Source: Ampullaceana balthica
Lineage: Eukaryota > Mollusca > Gastropoda > Lymnaeidae
Direction of reading: 5' to 3'
Assembly (NCBI GenBank): GCA_944989445.1
Contig: CALYLW010000690.1
Coordinates: forward strand, 258,472-322,471
Length of the DNA: 64,000 nt
Both the position numbers and the translations under genes were made by a program. Shown here piece after piece: positions 1 to 11,800 of this stretch (its first letter is position 1; each line of letters begins with the position of its first letter). Under the pieces are notes generated by a model. The model saw only the letters and a program-made list of their open reading frames with translations. It ran no database searches and had not been told where the DNA came from.

Positions 1-130
1 TGTCAGTCTGTCTGTCTACCTGTCTGTCTATCTGTATGTCTATCTGTTTGTCTATATGTCTGTCTAGCTGTGTGTCTATATGTCTGTATCTTTCTATCTT
101 ACTGTCTATCCGTCTGTCTGTATATTTATC
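1..130. repeat. (TCTG/TCTA)n microsatellite
   Basis: The first 130 bases are an imperfect tetranucleotide run of TCTG and TCTA units that continues off the left edge. No coding signal is visible. Confidence 0.85.
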
Positions 131-465
131 TAATCAATCACTCTCTATCTAACTCTCTTCCAGTCCAGCATTTATTATCCTCCTACCTATCACCAACCGA
201 AAGTCAGAATGAATCCAACATGGTGGCTAATGCCGTCTGATATGTGATGTGTTACACATGCAGGAGTTGATGCCCTTTAACTCCCGTTTACAAAACACCC
301 TCCGCCATCTTAACTCTTCTGCTGTGCCTTACCCGCATGTGGTTGCCGTAACCACTCGTGTGAGTCACCGAAGACTAAATCATCATTACGCGATACAATA
401 TCGAGGGCCGCGTATGACTTTTCCCCGAGTTGACTTCTGTTTAAGTTATCAATCAAAACTGTCTG
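131..465. other. No gene recognised
   Basis: Non-repetitive sequence. A CTCTTCCAG string near 155-165 could serve as a 3' splice site, but no matching downstream donor or conserved peptide is seen, so no exon is called. Confidence 0.5.
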
Positions 466-640
466 CTACACAACTGTATGATACACAACTGTATGATACA
501 CAACTGTCTGATACACAACTGTCTGATACACAACTGTCTGATACACAACTGTATGATACACAACTGTCTGATACACAACTGTCTGATACACAACTATCTG
601 ATACACAACTGTCTGATACACAACTGTATGATACACACAT
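466..640. repeat. 15-bp tandem repeat, about 11 copies
   Basis: Units of ACACAACTGTCTGAT and the variant ACACAACTGTATGAT repeat with a strict 15-bp period. Because 15 is a multiple of 3, both strands stay open here by chance, so these reading frames are artefacts of the repeat. Confidence 0.9.
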
Positions 641-2178
641 ATCTTATCGGTACTTTGTTAGACAAACGACATGGGTACGCGGCATTGTGTTATTAGTTTA
701 ATTTGACTTTCAGCTGATTGCACTGATAGACATTTGACAAAATACATTTTCTGGTTGGTAATTTCTTCAATAACTTGACTTACATTCTTGTTTGTTTGAC
801 TTGCCTCTCACAAGTTCTTCTTACTCACTTACTGGCGTCAGTGATACGTGTAGTACTTTCACTGGAGTCAAATTACGTGGTCAGAATAAACGTGTTCACA
901 TTCTTGTTCTTTTTTTGGTTTTTGTTTTGGTCCTTTTTGTTCTTTGTTTTGGTCCTTTGGGGTTTTTTTTTGTCCTTTGGTCTTTGTTTTGGTCATTTTG
1001 TCCGTTGTTATTCCATCCTTTCTTTTTACGCATTCTTTATGTACATTTTATTATCATTTCTATTTTGTTAGTATTTGTACTCATAAAAGGAAAGGTCGTC
1101 TCTATGCGTCCTCAAGGATGAGCGTGCACGGAATGCTGGGACCGCGGGGCGCCACTCAAGGTGGTTGCCTTTCAATGAATACTCATCTTGATCCGACCGG
1201 ACGGATAACTGTGAAAACGCTCACCATGATACGGACAAGTCTGGCGCCCCGAGGGGCGAGCAGCTCCTCACATGTAACATCAGGATGAGGGGAGGGTAGG
1301 GAGGGAGGTACCTGTACTACTATTCTGACTTACCTGCGGTGTCCTGTTTGTAGTATTAGCCGTGTCTGGAATAACAAGGGGCGTGCCTGGAAGACAGGAT
1401 CTTGGAGAGATCCAACCCTCCCCGCCCCCACTCACACCCACTTGCACAGACGCACAGTTTTTCTTTTATCTCAACGGAGTTGGGATTTTATCAGATCTTG
1501 GCAAACGGCCATCATGCCTGGCTATGAGAACTGATTTTACATTAAAAAGGTGTACAATTAATAGCGTACACACACCGTTATTGCAACTGCCACCGTCAAT
1601 CATACATTTATGTTCTACTAAATTTTCAAGTCAAGGATTCCAGCTACGAGGTCCACTTACCTCCCTTGTCTTAAATGTATTTAAATATTCCGTACACTAC
1701 GGGATGAAAAGTAAAATTAAAATCGATCTTTTCAAGTTTCATTTTTCATAATAATAATAATAATAATTTCGTCAAAATGACCAGTTGATGAGGTCATCGG
1801 GGTACATGGAGAAAACATAATTGAGAACCCTTACTCTTATCTCAGTGGAATCGCCAAACCTGGAATCTCCTTGTGATCTCTAATCCGGGCACCTATCTAC
1901 CGGCGCCTAAATAAAACGTTGTTAACGCCCGGATTTTTTGGCAGACTGATCCGGACCAGAAGGGTGTGTCCTAGAAACCGAGGCTTTGTAAAAAATAGTT
2001 TCTTTAACCAATAACACCCCAAATGTACAGTTTTAAGATCACATACAAAAAGATGTATGTCATTAAACAAATATATTATTATTTTACCCCTCCCCTCCCC
2101 CCACACCAAACCAAACCAAATAAAATATTAAAAAGTCAGTTATCTTCTTAACAGTTTGTGGTTAAAGATCCGTTAAGA
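641..2178. other. Intergenic, no gene recognised
   Basis: Contains a T/G-rich stretch (about 900-1070), a GC-richer patch (about 1130-1290) and an ATA run near 1748. Open frames here are short, overlap in several phases and show no recognisable protein. Confidence 0.5.
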
Positions 2179-2560
2179 TTAGGGGCCGTCCATAAATGGC
2201 GTCACGCGATTTTGGCCGATTTTTACCCCTCCCCCCCTCGTCACATTTCGTTACAAAATCTTAGACGTCACAAAGCTGTGGACCCCCCGCCCCCCCCCCT
2301 AAAAGCCGTATTTTCTATTTGAAATTGAGAATGTTTCAAATCAGTTTATCGTCGTTTAAGTATGTATTTAGTGTAAGGCAGCACTCTAATATCGTTATAG
2401 GGTGAATCCATGTAAAATGTCATAAAATAAATAGTAAGATACCAAATATTTAAGTGGAACTTTTATTTAAAGCAGCATTTTTTTACGTGACGTCACTAAT
2501 CTTAAACTCCCCCCCCCTCCCCCTCATCATACATCGTCATAAGCGTCAGACACACGCTTT
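2179..2560. mobile_element. Truncated MITE of the GGGGCCGTCCATAAA family
   Basis: A TTA is followed at 2182 by GGGGCCGTCCATAAATGG, the terminal inverted repeat seen complete at 22942-23312 and 18824-20307. The C-rich blocks and the internal segment around 2330-2400 match the interior of the 22942 copy in opposite orientation. No second terminal repeat is found, so one end has been lost near 2540. The family makes TTA/TAA duplications of 3 bp, which suggests a PIF/Harbinger relative. Confidence 0.7.
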
Positions 2561-3540
2561 TAGTCATATTAAATCACAGTACTTGAACGTATAAGTTTTA
2601 ACTTATTTTCTTATTTTTAGTCCACGTATGAAAACGTGGTTTTTAAAAATCCTTTTTTTACCTTTATTTATTTTAATCCTTTTAACAAAAACGTGTGAAA
2701 AAAATATTTTTTACCTCTATTTATTTTAACAAACAACTCATCAGCACCCGCCCGACGTTAATACCATGGCAATTAGGTCACGGGGGTGAACTCCGCACGT
2801 GAAATCTAACAACGGTAGTGTGATACAGATGCTTATATAGAGATAAACTAAAAAATTGCATTAATTTAATTGTGGTACATTCGATCGATCTGAAATTTTG
2901 ATACAATGTATTTTCATCCAAGATTTAGCTGTGGTAAAAATTTGAGCTCTGTAGGACCACCAGAAGTGGTTTAATTTTACATTGGAAAATTTGAAAAATT
3001 GATGACAGACAAGAAAGCAAGTTATTAAAACGTGGTAAAAAAATACTTTAAAAAAAAATTTAAATTTAAAAAAAACACGCTTTTATTTTATCCTTTTTAG
3101 TCCACTGAAATAAACGTGGTTTTTTTTTAATCTTTTTTTTTACCTCTATTTATTTTCTTCTTTCTAGTCAACTTATAAAAACGTGGTTTTTAAACATCTA
3201 TTTTTACCTCTATTTATTTTCCAAACACCTCATCAGCACCCGCCCACGTTTTACTACCACGGCGATGAGGTCACGGGGTGAACAGTGAACACGGCACGTG
3301 AAATCTAACAACGGCAGTGGGATATACATGCTTATATAGAGATTAACTAAAAATGCAATAATTCAATTCGATCTGAAATTTTGATACAATGTATCGTCAT
3401 CCAAGATCTATCTGTGGTAAAATTTTGAGCTCTCTATGACCATCAGAAGTGGTTTAATTTTACGTTGGGAAATTTGAAAAAATGCGGACAGACAGACACG
3501 AAAGCAAGTTAATAAAAACGTGGTAAAAAAGTAGCAAATA
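2561..3540. repeat. Two tandem copies of an AT-rich interspersed repeat (family R1)
   Basis: Two roughly 480-bp copies (about 2561-3060 and 3070-3540) share ACACGCTTTTA, AACGTGGTTTTT, CTCATCAGCACCCGCCC, CGATCTGAAATTTTGATAC and CAGAAGTGGTTTAATTTTAC in the same order. The same family recurs at 3570-4030, 24578-25040 and 42960-43600. There is no coding capacity. The element class is not clear to me. Confidence 0.7.
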
Positions 3541-3569
3541 AAACAACCCGTAAAAACAAAGTTTTTGAC

Positions 3570-4030
3570 TATAAATCCCTTATATATGAGACAGAACTAA
3601 AAGTATTGATTATGTTCCAACGCGACAAACATTTACAGACTTAAAGTCTGGTCACCAATCGCTTGACCGAGCTCAGCGTGACACGTAAAATGTAAACAAA
3701 AGCACGCCGGTACTTCGATGGGTCGCGTCAACGCGTCAACTCAAACTCTCACGTGGGGAAAAAACAATAACAAACCGTGAATTTGAATTACATACGTTAT
3801 ATAAGAATAAACTAAAAATGCATTAATTTAATTACGGTACGTTCGATCGATCTGAAATTTTGATACGATGCATTGTTAGGTGAGACGGGTCCGTGTGCCA
3901 AATTTCATCTCGATCGGATGACGGAAAGTGGGTCATTTTTGACTTCTGTTTTTCCGCCCGCCCAAGACAGAGACAGACAGAGAGAGATGACGACAGAGAC
4001 GGCGGTGAAGTTAATATAAGGGATTTAAAA
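3570..4030. mobile_element. R1-family element with inverted ends
   Basis: Starts with TATAAATCCCTTATAT and ends with ATATAAGGGATTTA, an inverted pair. The CGATCTGAAATTTTGATAC core lies inside. A second full copy with the same ends is at 24578-25040. It is about 460 bp, has no open frame of note and is a non-autonomous element of unknown class. Confidence 0.65.
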
Positions 4031-4159
4031 AGCTTAGCTACTACGTAGAGTGATAACAAAATCCTATCAGAAAATTCACGTGATTTTTGTATTTAAAGAA
4101 ATTAGTAACATCTTTTTTTTTCTTTCAATCAGTACAAAATGGAGGATATGCCAGCGTAC

Positions 4160-4222
4160 ATGAATACTATTGTGAATGGTATTTTGAATGGTATTGCGAA
4201 TGGTATTGTGAATGGCAATGTT
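4160..4222. repeat. Short GAATGGTATTGT repeat
   Basis: About four imperfect 15-bp units of the form GTGAATGGTATTTTG lie between 4160 and 4222. Confidence 0.7.
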
Positions 4223-4570
4223 TCATGTTATTGTAAATGTTCATGTTTAATGTTATTGTTTAATGTTGTTGCAGAATGTTATTGTGAATGATTTTGTCAA
4301 TCTGACATATTTCTCGTGAAAGCATGTTATTTAAACATGCATCTATAACTTCTGTTCCCACTGGTTTGGGAGATATGGTGAATCTCCTCATAAATTCTTT
4401 CTTTTAAAAAAACGTCATGCGGCAAGGCAAAAAAAGTCAAAAGAAGAATTACGAAGAATTTATAATTGCAAAATACGCTCTCCGGCACTAAACTGTCTGT
4501 CGCTGCGCTGGATTTTGATGGAATGTTATGAACAAGCTAGTTCGTTCGTTTGTTCCGTTGTAAATCTGTA

Positions 4571-5144
4571 AATGCCCCCTTCAAACCGTCTCCCCCTTGT
4601 CTCTCTTGTGCACACGCACACACACGTACGCACTCTCACACAACAACATAAACAAACAGGCACGCACAATATGTGATGTAAAGATAATAAAATGAACAAA
4701 AAAACTTTTTAAAAAGAATGAGGCCCAGCTGCAGTGAGGAATGCAGACTCTCGCATGAAAAAGCAGAAAATAAATGTTTAGTCACAAACTAAGTAGTCAC
4801 ACAGGGGGACTCAGAACTTTTGTGTTAGTTGATCAAATTTTATATCTCAAATTAAATGCCACAATCGATCACAATACATATCAATAAAACTTAGAGTTCT
4901 GAGTTCCCCTGTGTGACTACTTAATTTGTGACTAAAAATTTATTTTGTGGTTTTTCATGCGAGATTCTACATTCCTCACTGCAGCTGGGCCTCAATCTTT
5001 TTAAAAAGTTGTTTTGTTCATTTTATTATCTTTACATCACATATTGTGCGTGCCTGTTTGTTTATGTTGTTGTGTGAGAGTGCGTACGTGTGTGTGCGTG
5101 TGCACAAGAGAGACAAGGGGGAGACGGTTTGGAGGGGGCATTTT
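4571..5144. repeat. 574-bp near-perfect palindrome (foldback element)
   Basis: The left arm (about 4571-4820) runs from AATGCCCCCTTCAAACCGTC to the CACACAGGGG region. The right arm (about 4895-5144) is its reverse complement with few mismatches. The spacer is about 75-85 bp. A transcript would form a very long hairpin. It may be a foldback transposon or a MITE; no clear target duplication is seen. Reading frames inside it are not taken as genes. Confidence 0.9.
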
Positions 5145-5905
5145 GAAAAATAAAATAAAATAAGAGGCTACGTCTTATTTTCCAAAAAAAACAACAAAAA
5201 AACAAACAAGCAAACAAAAACTTGAAGCAAATTAATGAATGATTTTGTTATTAGCAGGTAAGAGAAAATGTACTTTAAAGAATGAGGTTAAAAGGTTAAT
5301 CGACTCATTAAGTCGTTCTCGAAAGATTACTTTATCCTTCCGAAAAGATTAAGTCAACTTTTGTAGTATATAATGATACTGCACCTTCAAAAAGACTTCT
5401 ACTAGATTAAGAGAGATTCAATGATAAATTCTGGGCAAAACAAAATTTGCTGAAATCCGCACTTAGAGACAAAAGTTATTCATTTAAATTTCAAAGATAT
5501 AGTTTACTTGAGCTACAAATCACGTCAAACGAAATTCAAAGATAATTTTTTACAAAGGTAAAGAAAAGAAATAATTGATGTCAGAGAAGGATTCGTATTT
5601 CAAGAATTGGTGGCGTTTTCGGTCAATTTCCCGAGAAACTTTCCTGTACAACCCCCTTATGAATTTGAATTAAGATGAATGGCAAATTGAAATCTTGACA
5701 CTTGAAAAACAAATAAATAAAACCTTTTTTTTCCAAATGAAAATTAGAGTCAGAACTTAGTGTGGTGATCGTGTATTAGTGTGAGATCCGCTGCTGAGCC
5801 TCTTTATCCACGACGTCTGATTTAGTTCTTACAACGGCGATATCATACTTTTAGCCTAGTTAATTATGTGCAACTCTGGGAAAATTAAAGTCAACGGTCA
5901 ACCTG
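5145..5905. other. Intergenic, no gene recognised
   Basis: AT-rich single-copy-looking sequence with short A-rich runs near 5150-5215. No conserved peptide or RNA gene is seen. Confidence 0.5.
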
Positions 5906-6269
5906 TCGAAGCCACCACCCTACTTTAGTTTCACTTATCAGAGGCACAGCTAGAGTATCGAAGCCACCACCCTACTTTAGTTTCACTTATCAGAGGCACA
6001 GCTAGAGTATCGAAGCCACCACCCTACTTTAGTTTCACTTCTCAGAGGCACAGCTAGAGTATCGAAGCCACCACCCTACTTTAGTTTCCCTTCTCAGGGG
6101 CGCAGCTAGAGTATCGAAGCCACCACCCTACTTTAGTTTCCCTTCTCATGGGCGCAGCTAGAGTATTGAAGCCACCACCCTACTTTAGTTTCCCTTCTCA
6201 GGGGCGCAGCTAGAGTATCGAAGCCACCACCCTACTTTAGTTTCCCTTCTCATGGGCGCAGCTAGAATA
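5906..6269. repeat. 52-bp tandem repeat, 7 copies
   Basis: Units begin TCGAAGCCACCACCCTACTT at 5906, 5958, 6010, 6062, 6114, 6166 and 6218, an exact 52-bp period. Later units share CCCTTCTCAGGGGCGC-type changes, so the array diverged from left to right. Confidence 0.95.
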
Positions 6270-7199
6270 TCTTGAGCCCAGGACAAACTTTTAAATTTGG
6301 TTTCCCCACCCGTTTAATTAATATACATGTATATTACCCTTGTTGACTTATTATATTGTGACGTGTAAACATCACGTTAGCGTCTCTGTACTTTGGCGTC
6401 TGTTCTTTGCATACCAAGACAAACAATAAACCGTGGCTCGATAACTGGTCTGGTTGAAAGACATAGGTGGGATTTCTTTTTTTGGAAGAGGAGTTCCTAG
6501 CCCTAGTGAAAAACGTAAATAGGTCGCGAGAGAAACGAATACTCTTTAAAGACTGTGTTCCAACATTGTCTCCACACTTCATTTCAGATTTGAACGTAAA
6601 AACAAATACCCCTTGGCCCCTGGTTATAGAAGACCAGAGCAGATTTTAGGGGTAAATATTGTCTTAAGGTTTGGGGTTCCACGTTTTTTAAATGTCATAT
6701 AAGCTAATTTTGGTGGTATCCACTTCCATGAGGCATCAATTAACAAAATAACATGTGAAAGTCGTCGGGGGGGGGGAAATTGGACATTAATTGCTACATT
6801 CTTTTGTGGTACCAGATGCACGTCTGTATAGGCGTTCAGTAGCAGTGCCGTACATCCCGCACGTGTCCGCACCGTGATGCATCCATCCGTCGTGTCTCAG
6901 TTGTGATTGCATGAAGTCTCGAAGGAACACGAACAACACCCGCGTCATCTCATTGGACATTGCCAGACCCAAGCAATGTTCCCTCTAAGGTTCGATGGTC
7001 TGTGTGTAAAGAAAAATTAGGTCATGTGCAAATTTACACAGCATCCACTTTTTCAATCCTGTGCAATATTTTACAAAATTTGCTGCGTGGTAATTCTAAG
7101 CTGCTGCGCGACGTCGCAGCTTAACGGGAAAATTGGACCCAAGGGCTCAACTTGGACAAAGCGAACATCATGATCCGAGTTTCTTCTATCCTTAACACA
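6270..7199. other. Intergenic, no gene recognised
   Basis: Several overlapping short frames on both strands, none with a recognisable family signature. A G run lies at 6769-6777. Confidence 0.45.
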
Positions 7200-7280
7200 A
7201 TCAAACAACAACAACAACAGCAACAACAACAACAGCAACATCAGCAGCAACAACAACAACAGCAACAACAACAACAACAC
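7200..7280. repeat. (CAA/CAG)n trinucleotide repeat
   Basis: About 80 bp of CAA with interspersed CAG and one CATCAG. It could encode poly-Gln on the + strand or poly-Leu on the - strand, but no exon context is seen. Confidence 0.9.
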
Positions 7281-8566
7281 TTCTTGAAACGAAAAATAAA
7301 CATCAGAAAAACATCAATTAGCTAAATGAAATTACTATCGATTTTTTAAAGATAACAGTCAACTTAAATCACTTTAAATTATTGAATTAATTTAATATTT
7401 AATCCAGCAAAATCCATTTGAAGTATCCTATTTCTTTCTCGTAGTCTAGCTAAAATGTTCATAAAGCCACAATGAGTGATTGCCACCTCACAAAATCAGC
7501 TGTACTTTCATTTGCTTTATGTCTGCCTAACGTTAAAATTTGAACTGTTCCCAAAGGGTTGCCAGAGCTACAGCTTAAAAATTTTTTAAAAGATCCCTCA
7601 CCCCTTCTCTCCCAACACACAGTATAAAAAAACAAAGACGATTATAACCTACAAGAAAACGCTTGCAATTATTTTCTGGCAATGCCAATGAAATTGTTCA
7701 ACAGGTGCTGGCCAACCACAATAACATAATCTCGAAACGAAACGTGTCTGCAAATTGGATCCCCCCCCCTACACACACACACACACACCCAACCCCTTAT
7801 CTTAAAAGGCTGGGCGTCGCTTTTTCTTCTTCTTCTTAATTACAGGTACTCAAGAGAGTGCACAGATGATGAGAAAATGAGGACAGAATAGAAAATAGTT
7901 TCAAATATTAATAGAAGATGAAGCATTTAAATTATATCAACATTTAAAGTGAATGTTTTACCCACATAGATTTTCATTTAATATTTTTCATAATCTTAAC
8001 CCTTTTATTGGAGTAAGGATACAAACTGCTTTATTTTATATTTATTTTTTTCGTATTTCCAACAAAATTTGTTTATAGAATTTTTTATCTTTTTTGCTCG
8101 ATTTTACTTGAAAAATGTTTTGAAACTAAATGTTAAAGTATTTCCCTCTTTTTCTGATCACCCATAATGCATCGTGCTGTGTACATCAAATTAAAGTACG
8201 TTAGGTTGTCTTTAAAATTAATGTAATATAATTCTATCTTGGGGCGTTTGTCTTTTAAGTTTTACATTTTATTAATTATTAGTACCCTAAGTTTTATTTT
8301 AACAAGTTTAAAATTGGATTTAAGATTTTAGCCTAATGCTATTGCTGTTATTTTATGTTATTTTTTTCCCTGTTGATTGTTCTTTTGCAGCATTATTTAA
8401 AAAAATTGTCCCCGTGCTGTTATTAAATTAACAGTAATTCGCTACTCAAAAATTGCCCCGATTGCGAATGTGTACGCTTGGAAAACATACTTACCTGTAT
8501 ACTTTTTAACTCTCCTGTAATATTTAATACGCGAGTTCTGTTCCAATCTTCTGTGACGTGTGTTAC
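7281..8566. other. AT-rich stretch, no gene recognised
   Basis: A long AT-rich region with a short CA run (7771-7788). No coding or RNA signature is seen. The 5' exon(s) of gene 1 may lie here or further upstream but could not be recognised. Confidence 0.45.
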
Positions 8567-8820
8567 CCTGTCCATGTCCCAGCCCCTCCCTGTCACGTGT
8601 GACCCTGTCCATGTCCCAGGCCGCCGCCCCTCCCTGTCACGTGTGACCCTGTCCATGTCCCAGGCCACCGCCCCTCCCTGTCACGTGTGACCCTGTCCAT
8701 GTCCCAGGCCACCGCCCCTCCCTGTCACGTGTGATCCTGTCCATGTCCCAGGCCACCGTCCCTCCCTGTCACGTGTGACCCAGTCCCTGTCCCAGGCCAC
8801 CGCCCCTCCCTGTCACGTGA
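8567..8820. repeat. 44-bp GC-rich minisatellite just upstream of gene 1's first recognised exon
   Basis: About six units of CCTGTCCATGTCCCAGGCC... with CACGTG (E-box-like) cores; the first unit is shorter. The last unit runs into GATGGACAG|GTGAGT at 8819-8833, a textbook 5' splice site that would define a 63-bp intron (8828-8890) before the exon at 8891. Whether the array is exon, promoter or intron cannot be decided from sequence alone. Confidence 0.85.
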
Positions 8821-8890
8821 TGGACAGGTGAGTACACGTATCGTACTCACCTGTGGGGAAACGATCTCACTCAAACCTTTCCTCTCTCAG

Positions 8891-11800
8891 CAGACAACGA
8901 CGGTGGTATCGACAGGATCGGAATCGACGTCGTCCACAGCAGTGATGTCTTTCAGCACGGCCACCACATCGTCCTCCGCGGCGACGACGGCGGTATCGTC
9001 CAGCGGTATCGGCGCCAAACAATCCACCACCGTCACCGCCACGGGCGAGAAGAACAACAAACCGGCCATAGTGGTGCCCAATGACTCCAACACTTACATG
9101 GCAACACAGGTGAGAAACACTCCCGGGTCTTTCTCCTTGCCCTCCCCCACCCCACAACCATCCCCTGATGAGATGCTCCCCCGACCCTTAGCACCTCCTC
9201 CCAGGTGATTATCTTCCGCCCACCCCTCACCCCAAGACCTTTCTCCGTGCATTTCCCCTCGAGATCACCTTCCACCACACTTCCCTCCCTTGAAATCTTC
9301 TCCCACCTACCTACCCTCCTCCATACCTCCTTACACCTGGAAGCCCCCTTCCCCCGCCCCTCTCACAACGCTAATTTATTTTCATCCATCAACTTCCGCC
9401 TTCAACGGCCTTCAGATCCAATGTCAGTTTGATGGTTTTTATTTGTTTTGATTCTTTAAAGGTTTAGATTATTGCTGGCACACAATTTATAACACTGAGC
9501 AAAGATATATCAAATATTCGTTTCTATTCATTTCATATTCATAACTTAAAAATATATAGTATATATGTATATGGTATATATAATACATTTATTTTATTGT
9601 AAAAAATGAGTTCTTGAAAGCTGATATGTTCGGTTAAATCTTGTCTTATCCCCTGAACTGAGCAAACGCTTTCAACTAACTGAAATGTTTGGTAGTTCTC
9701 ATAATGTTGCTACCGAAAGTTGTGCTTTTTTTCTTCATTTGCCGTCATCTGTACAGTGGCTTAACAACGGCTTGGCATTAGGGCAGTTGCCAAGGGCGCC
9801 GGCCTGCGACGGTTCACAAGGGCGCCGCTAAAGCTCTAATTTTTAAATTTGTATTTAAATAACGTGTGCCAAAAATAAATTAGCCAAGGGCGTCAAAAAC
9901 CAAGTTACGCCTCTGCATCTATACGTTTTTTTACGGTGAAACGGGAGCTTTTCCTGGGTTATAAATATACATTATGTTTCAAACATTGTACACTATTAAA
10001 CGAAATCACAGACTTTAATTCAAAAACGTCTCTGTTGTGTCGATTGTTGGCGCATGTCTACATTCAAAATAACACACTGTGCTTATCCAGGTGACGTCAT
10101 CAAGCGACACACAGAAGAAGAAGACACTGAAGCAAGTCGAGTCCGAGGAGGAAGATTTCAAAAGGCAGGATTTGAACCCCGGTGCCCGCACGGCGCTGGA
10201 ACGCGTGTACACACACCACCCGGACTTCTACCAGCTGAACTCCAAGGTCCTGGACGAGGGCAGTTTACTCAAGCAGGATGTGCTGGACATCTACAGGAAA
10301 ACAGGGGAGTCACTGACTTACGAGCAGCTGCTACAAGGTAATGTGCCACTGTGGGACCTATCAGGAGAGTGTTGGCTAGGAAACATCTGTTACTGTGTAG
10401 TCTATAGCACGGGACCTATCAGGAGAGTGTTGGCTAGGAAACATCTGTTACTGTGTAGTCTATAGCACGGGACCTATCAGGAGAGTGTTGGCTAGGGAAC
10501 ATCTGTTACTGTGTAGTCTATAGCACGGGACCTATCAGGAGAGTGTTGGCTAGGGAACATCTGTTACTGTGTAGTCTATAGCACGGGACCTATCAGGAGA
10601 GTGTTGGCTAGGAAACATCTGTTACTGTGTAGTCTATAGCACGGGACCTATCAGGAGAGTGTTGGCTAGGGAACATCTGTTACAATGTAGTCTATAGCAC
10701 GGGACCTATCAGGAGAGTGTTGGCTAGGGAACATCTGTTACTGTGTAGTCTATAGCACGGGACCTATCAGGAGAGTGTTGGCTAGGGAACATCTGTTACT
10801 GTGTAGTCTATAGCACGGGACCTATCAGGAGAGTGTTGGCTAGGAAACATCTGTTACTGTGTAGTCTATAGCACGGAACCTATCAGGAGAGTGTTGGCTA
10901 GGGAACATCTGTTACAGGGTACACTGGGTAGTATATATCACGGGACCTATCAGGAGAGTGTGGCTAGGGAACATCTGTTACAGTGTAGTCTATAGCACGG
11001 GACCTATCAGGAGAGTGTTGGCTAGGAAACATCTGTTACTGTGTAGTCTATAGCACGGGACCTATCAGGAGAGTGTTGGCTAGGGACATCTGTTACTGTG
11101 TAGTCTATAGCACGGGACCTATCAGGAGAGTGTTGGCTAGGGAACATCTGTTACAGGGTACACTGGGTAGTATATATCACGGGACCTATCAGGAGAGTGT
11201 TGGCTAGGGAACATCTGTTACTGTGTAGTCTATAGCACGGGACCTATCAGGAGAGTGTTGGCTAGGGAACATCTGTTACAGGGTACACTGGGTAGTATAT
11301 ATCACGGGACCTATCAGGAGAGTGTGGCTAGGGAACATCTGTTACTGTGTAGTCTATAGCACGGGACCTATCAGGAGAGTGTTGGCTAGGGAACATCTGT
11401 TACAGGGTACACTGGGTAGTATATATCACGGGACCTATCAGGAGAGTGTGGCTAGGGAACATCTGTTACAGTGTAGTCTATAGCACGGGACCTATCAGGA
11501 GAGTGTTGGCTAGGAAACATCTGTTACTGTGTAGTCTATAGCACGGGACCTATCAGGAGAGTGTTGGCTAGGGAACATCTGTTACTGTGTAGTCTATAGC
11601 ACGGGACCTATCAGGAGAGTGTTGGCTAGGGAACATCTGTTACTGTGTAGTCTATAGCACGGGACCTATCAGGAGAGTGTTGGCTAGGAAACATCTGTTA
11701 CTGTGTAGTCTATATCACGGGACCTATCAGGAGAGTGTTGGCTAGGGAACATCTGTTACTGTGTAGTCTATAGCACGGGACCTATCAGGAGAGTGTTGGC

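Noticed and set aside
150..245. Possible exon after CTCTTCCAG near 164
   Set aside because: No supporting donor, no peptide similarity, and a stop soon follows.
7071..7280. Poly-Leu (or poly-Gln) frame
   Set aside because: Trinucleotide repeat translation with no exon signals around it.
8820..8827. ATGGACAG|GTGAGT as the first exon of gene 1
   Set aside because: The ATG phase would place exon 8891-9109 in a frame with an early stop; the donor may be real but this start codon does not fit.
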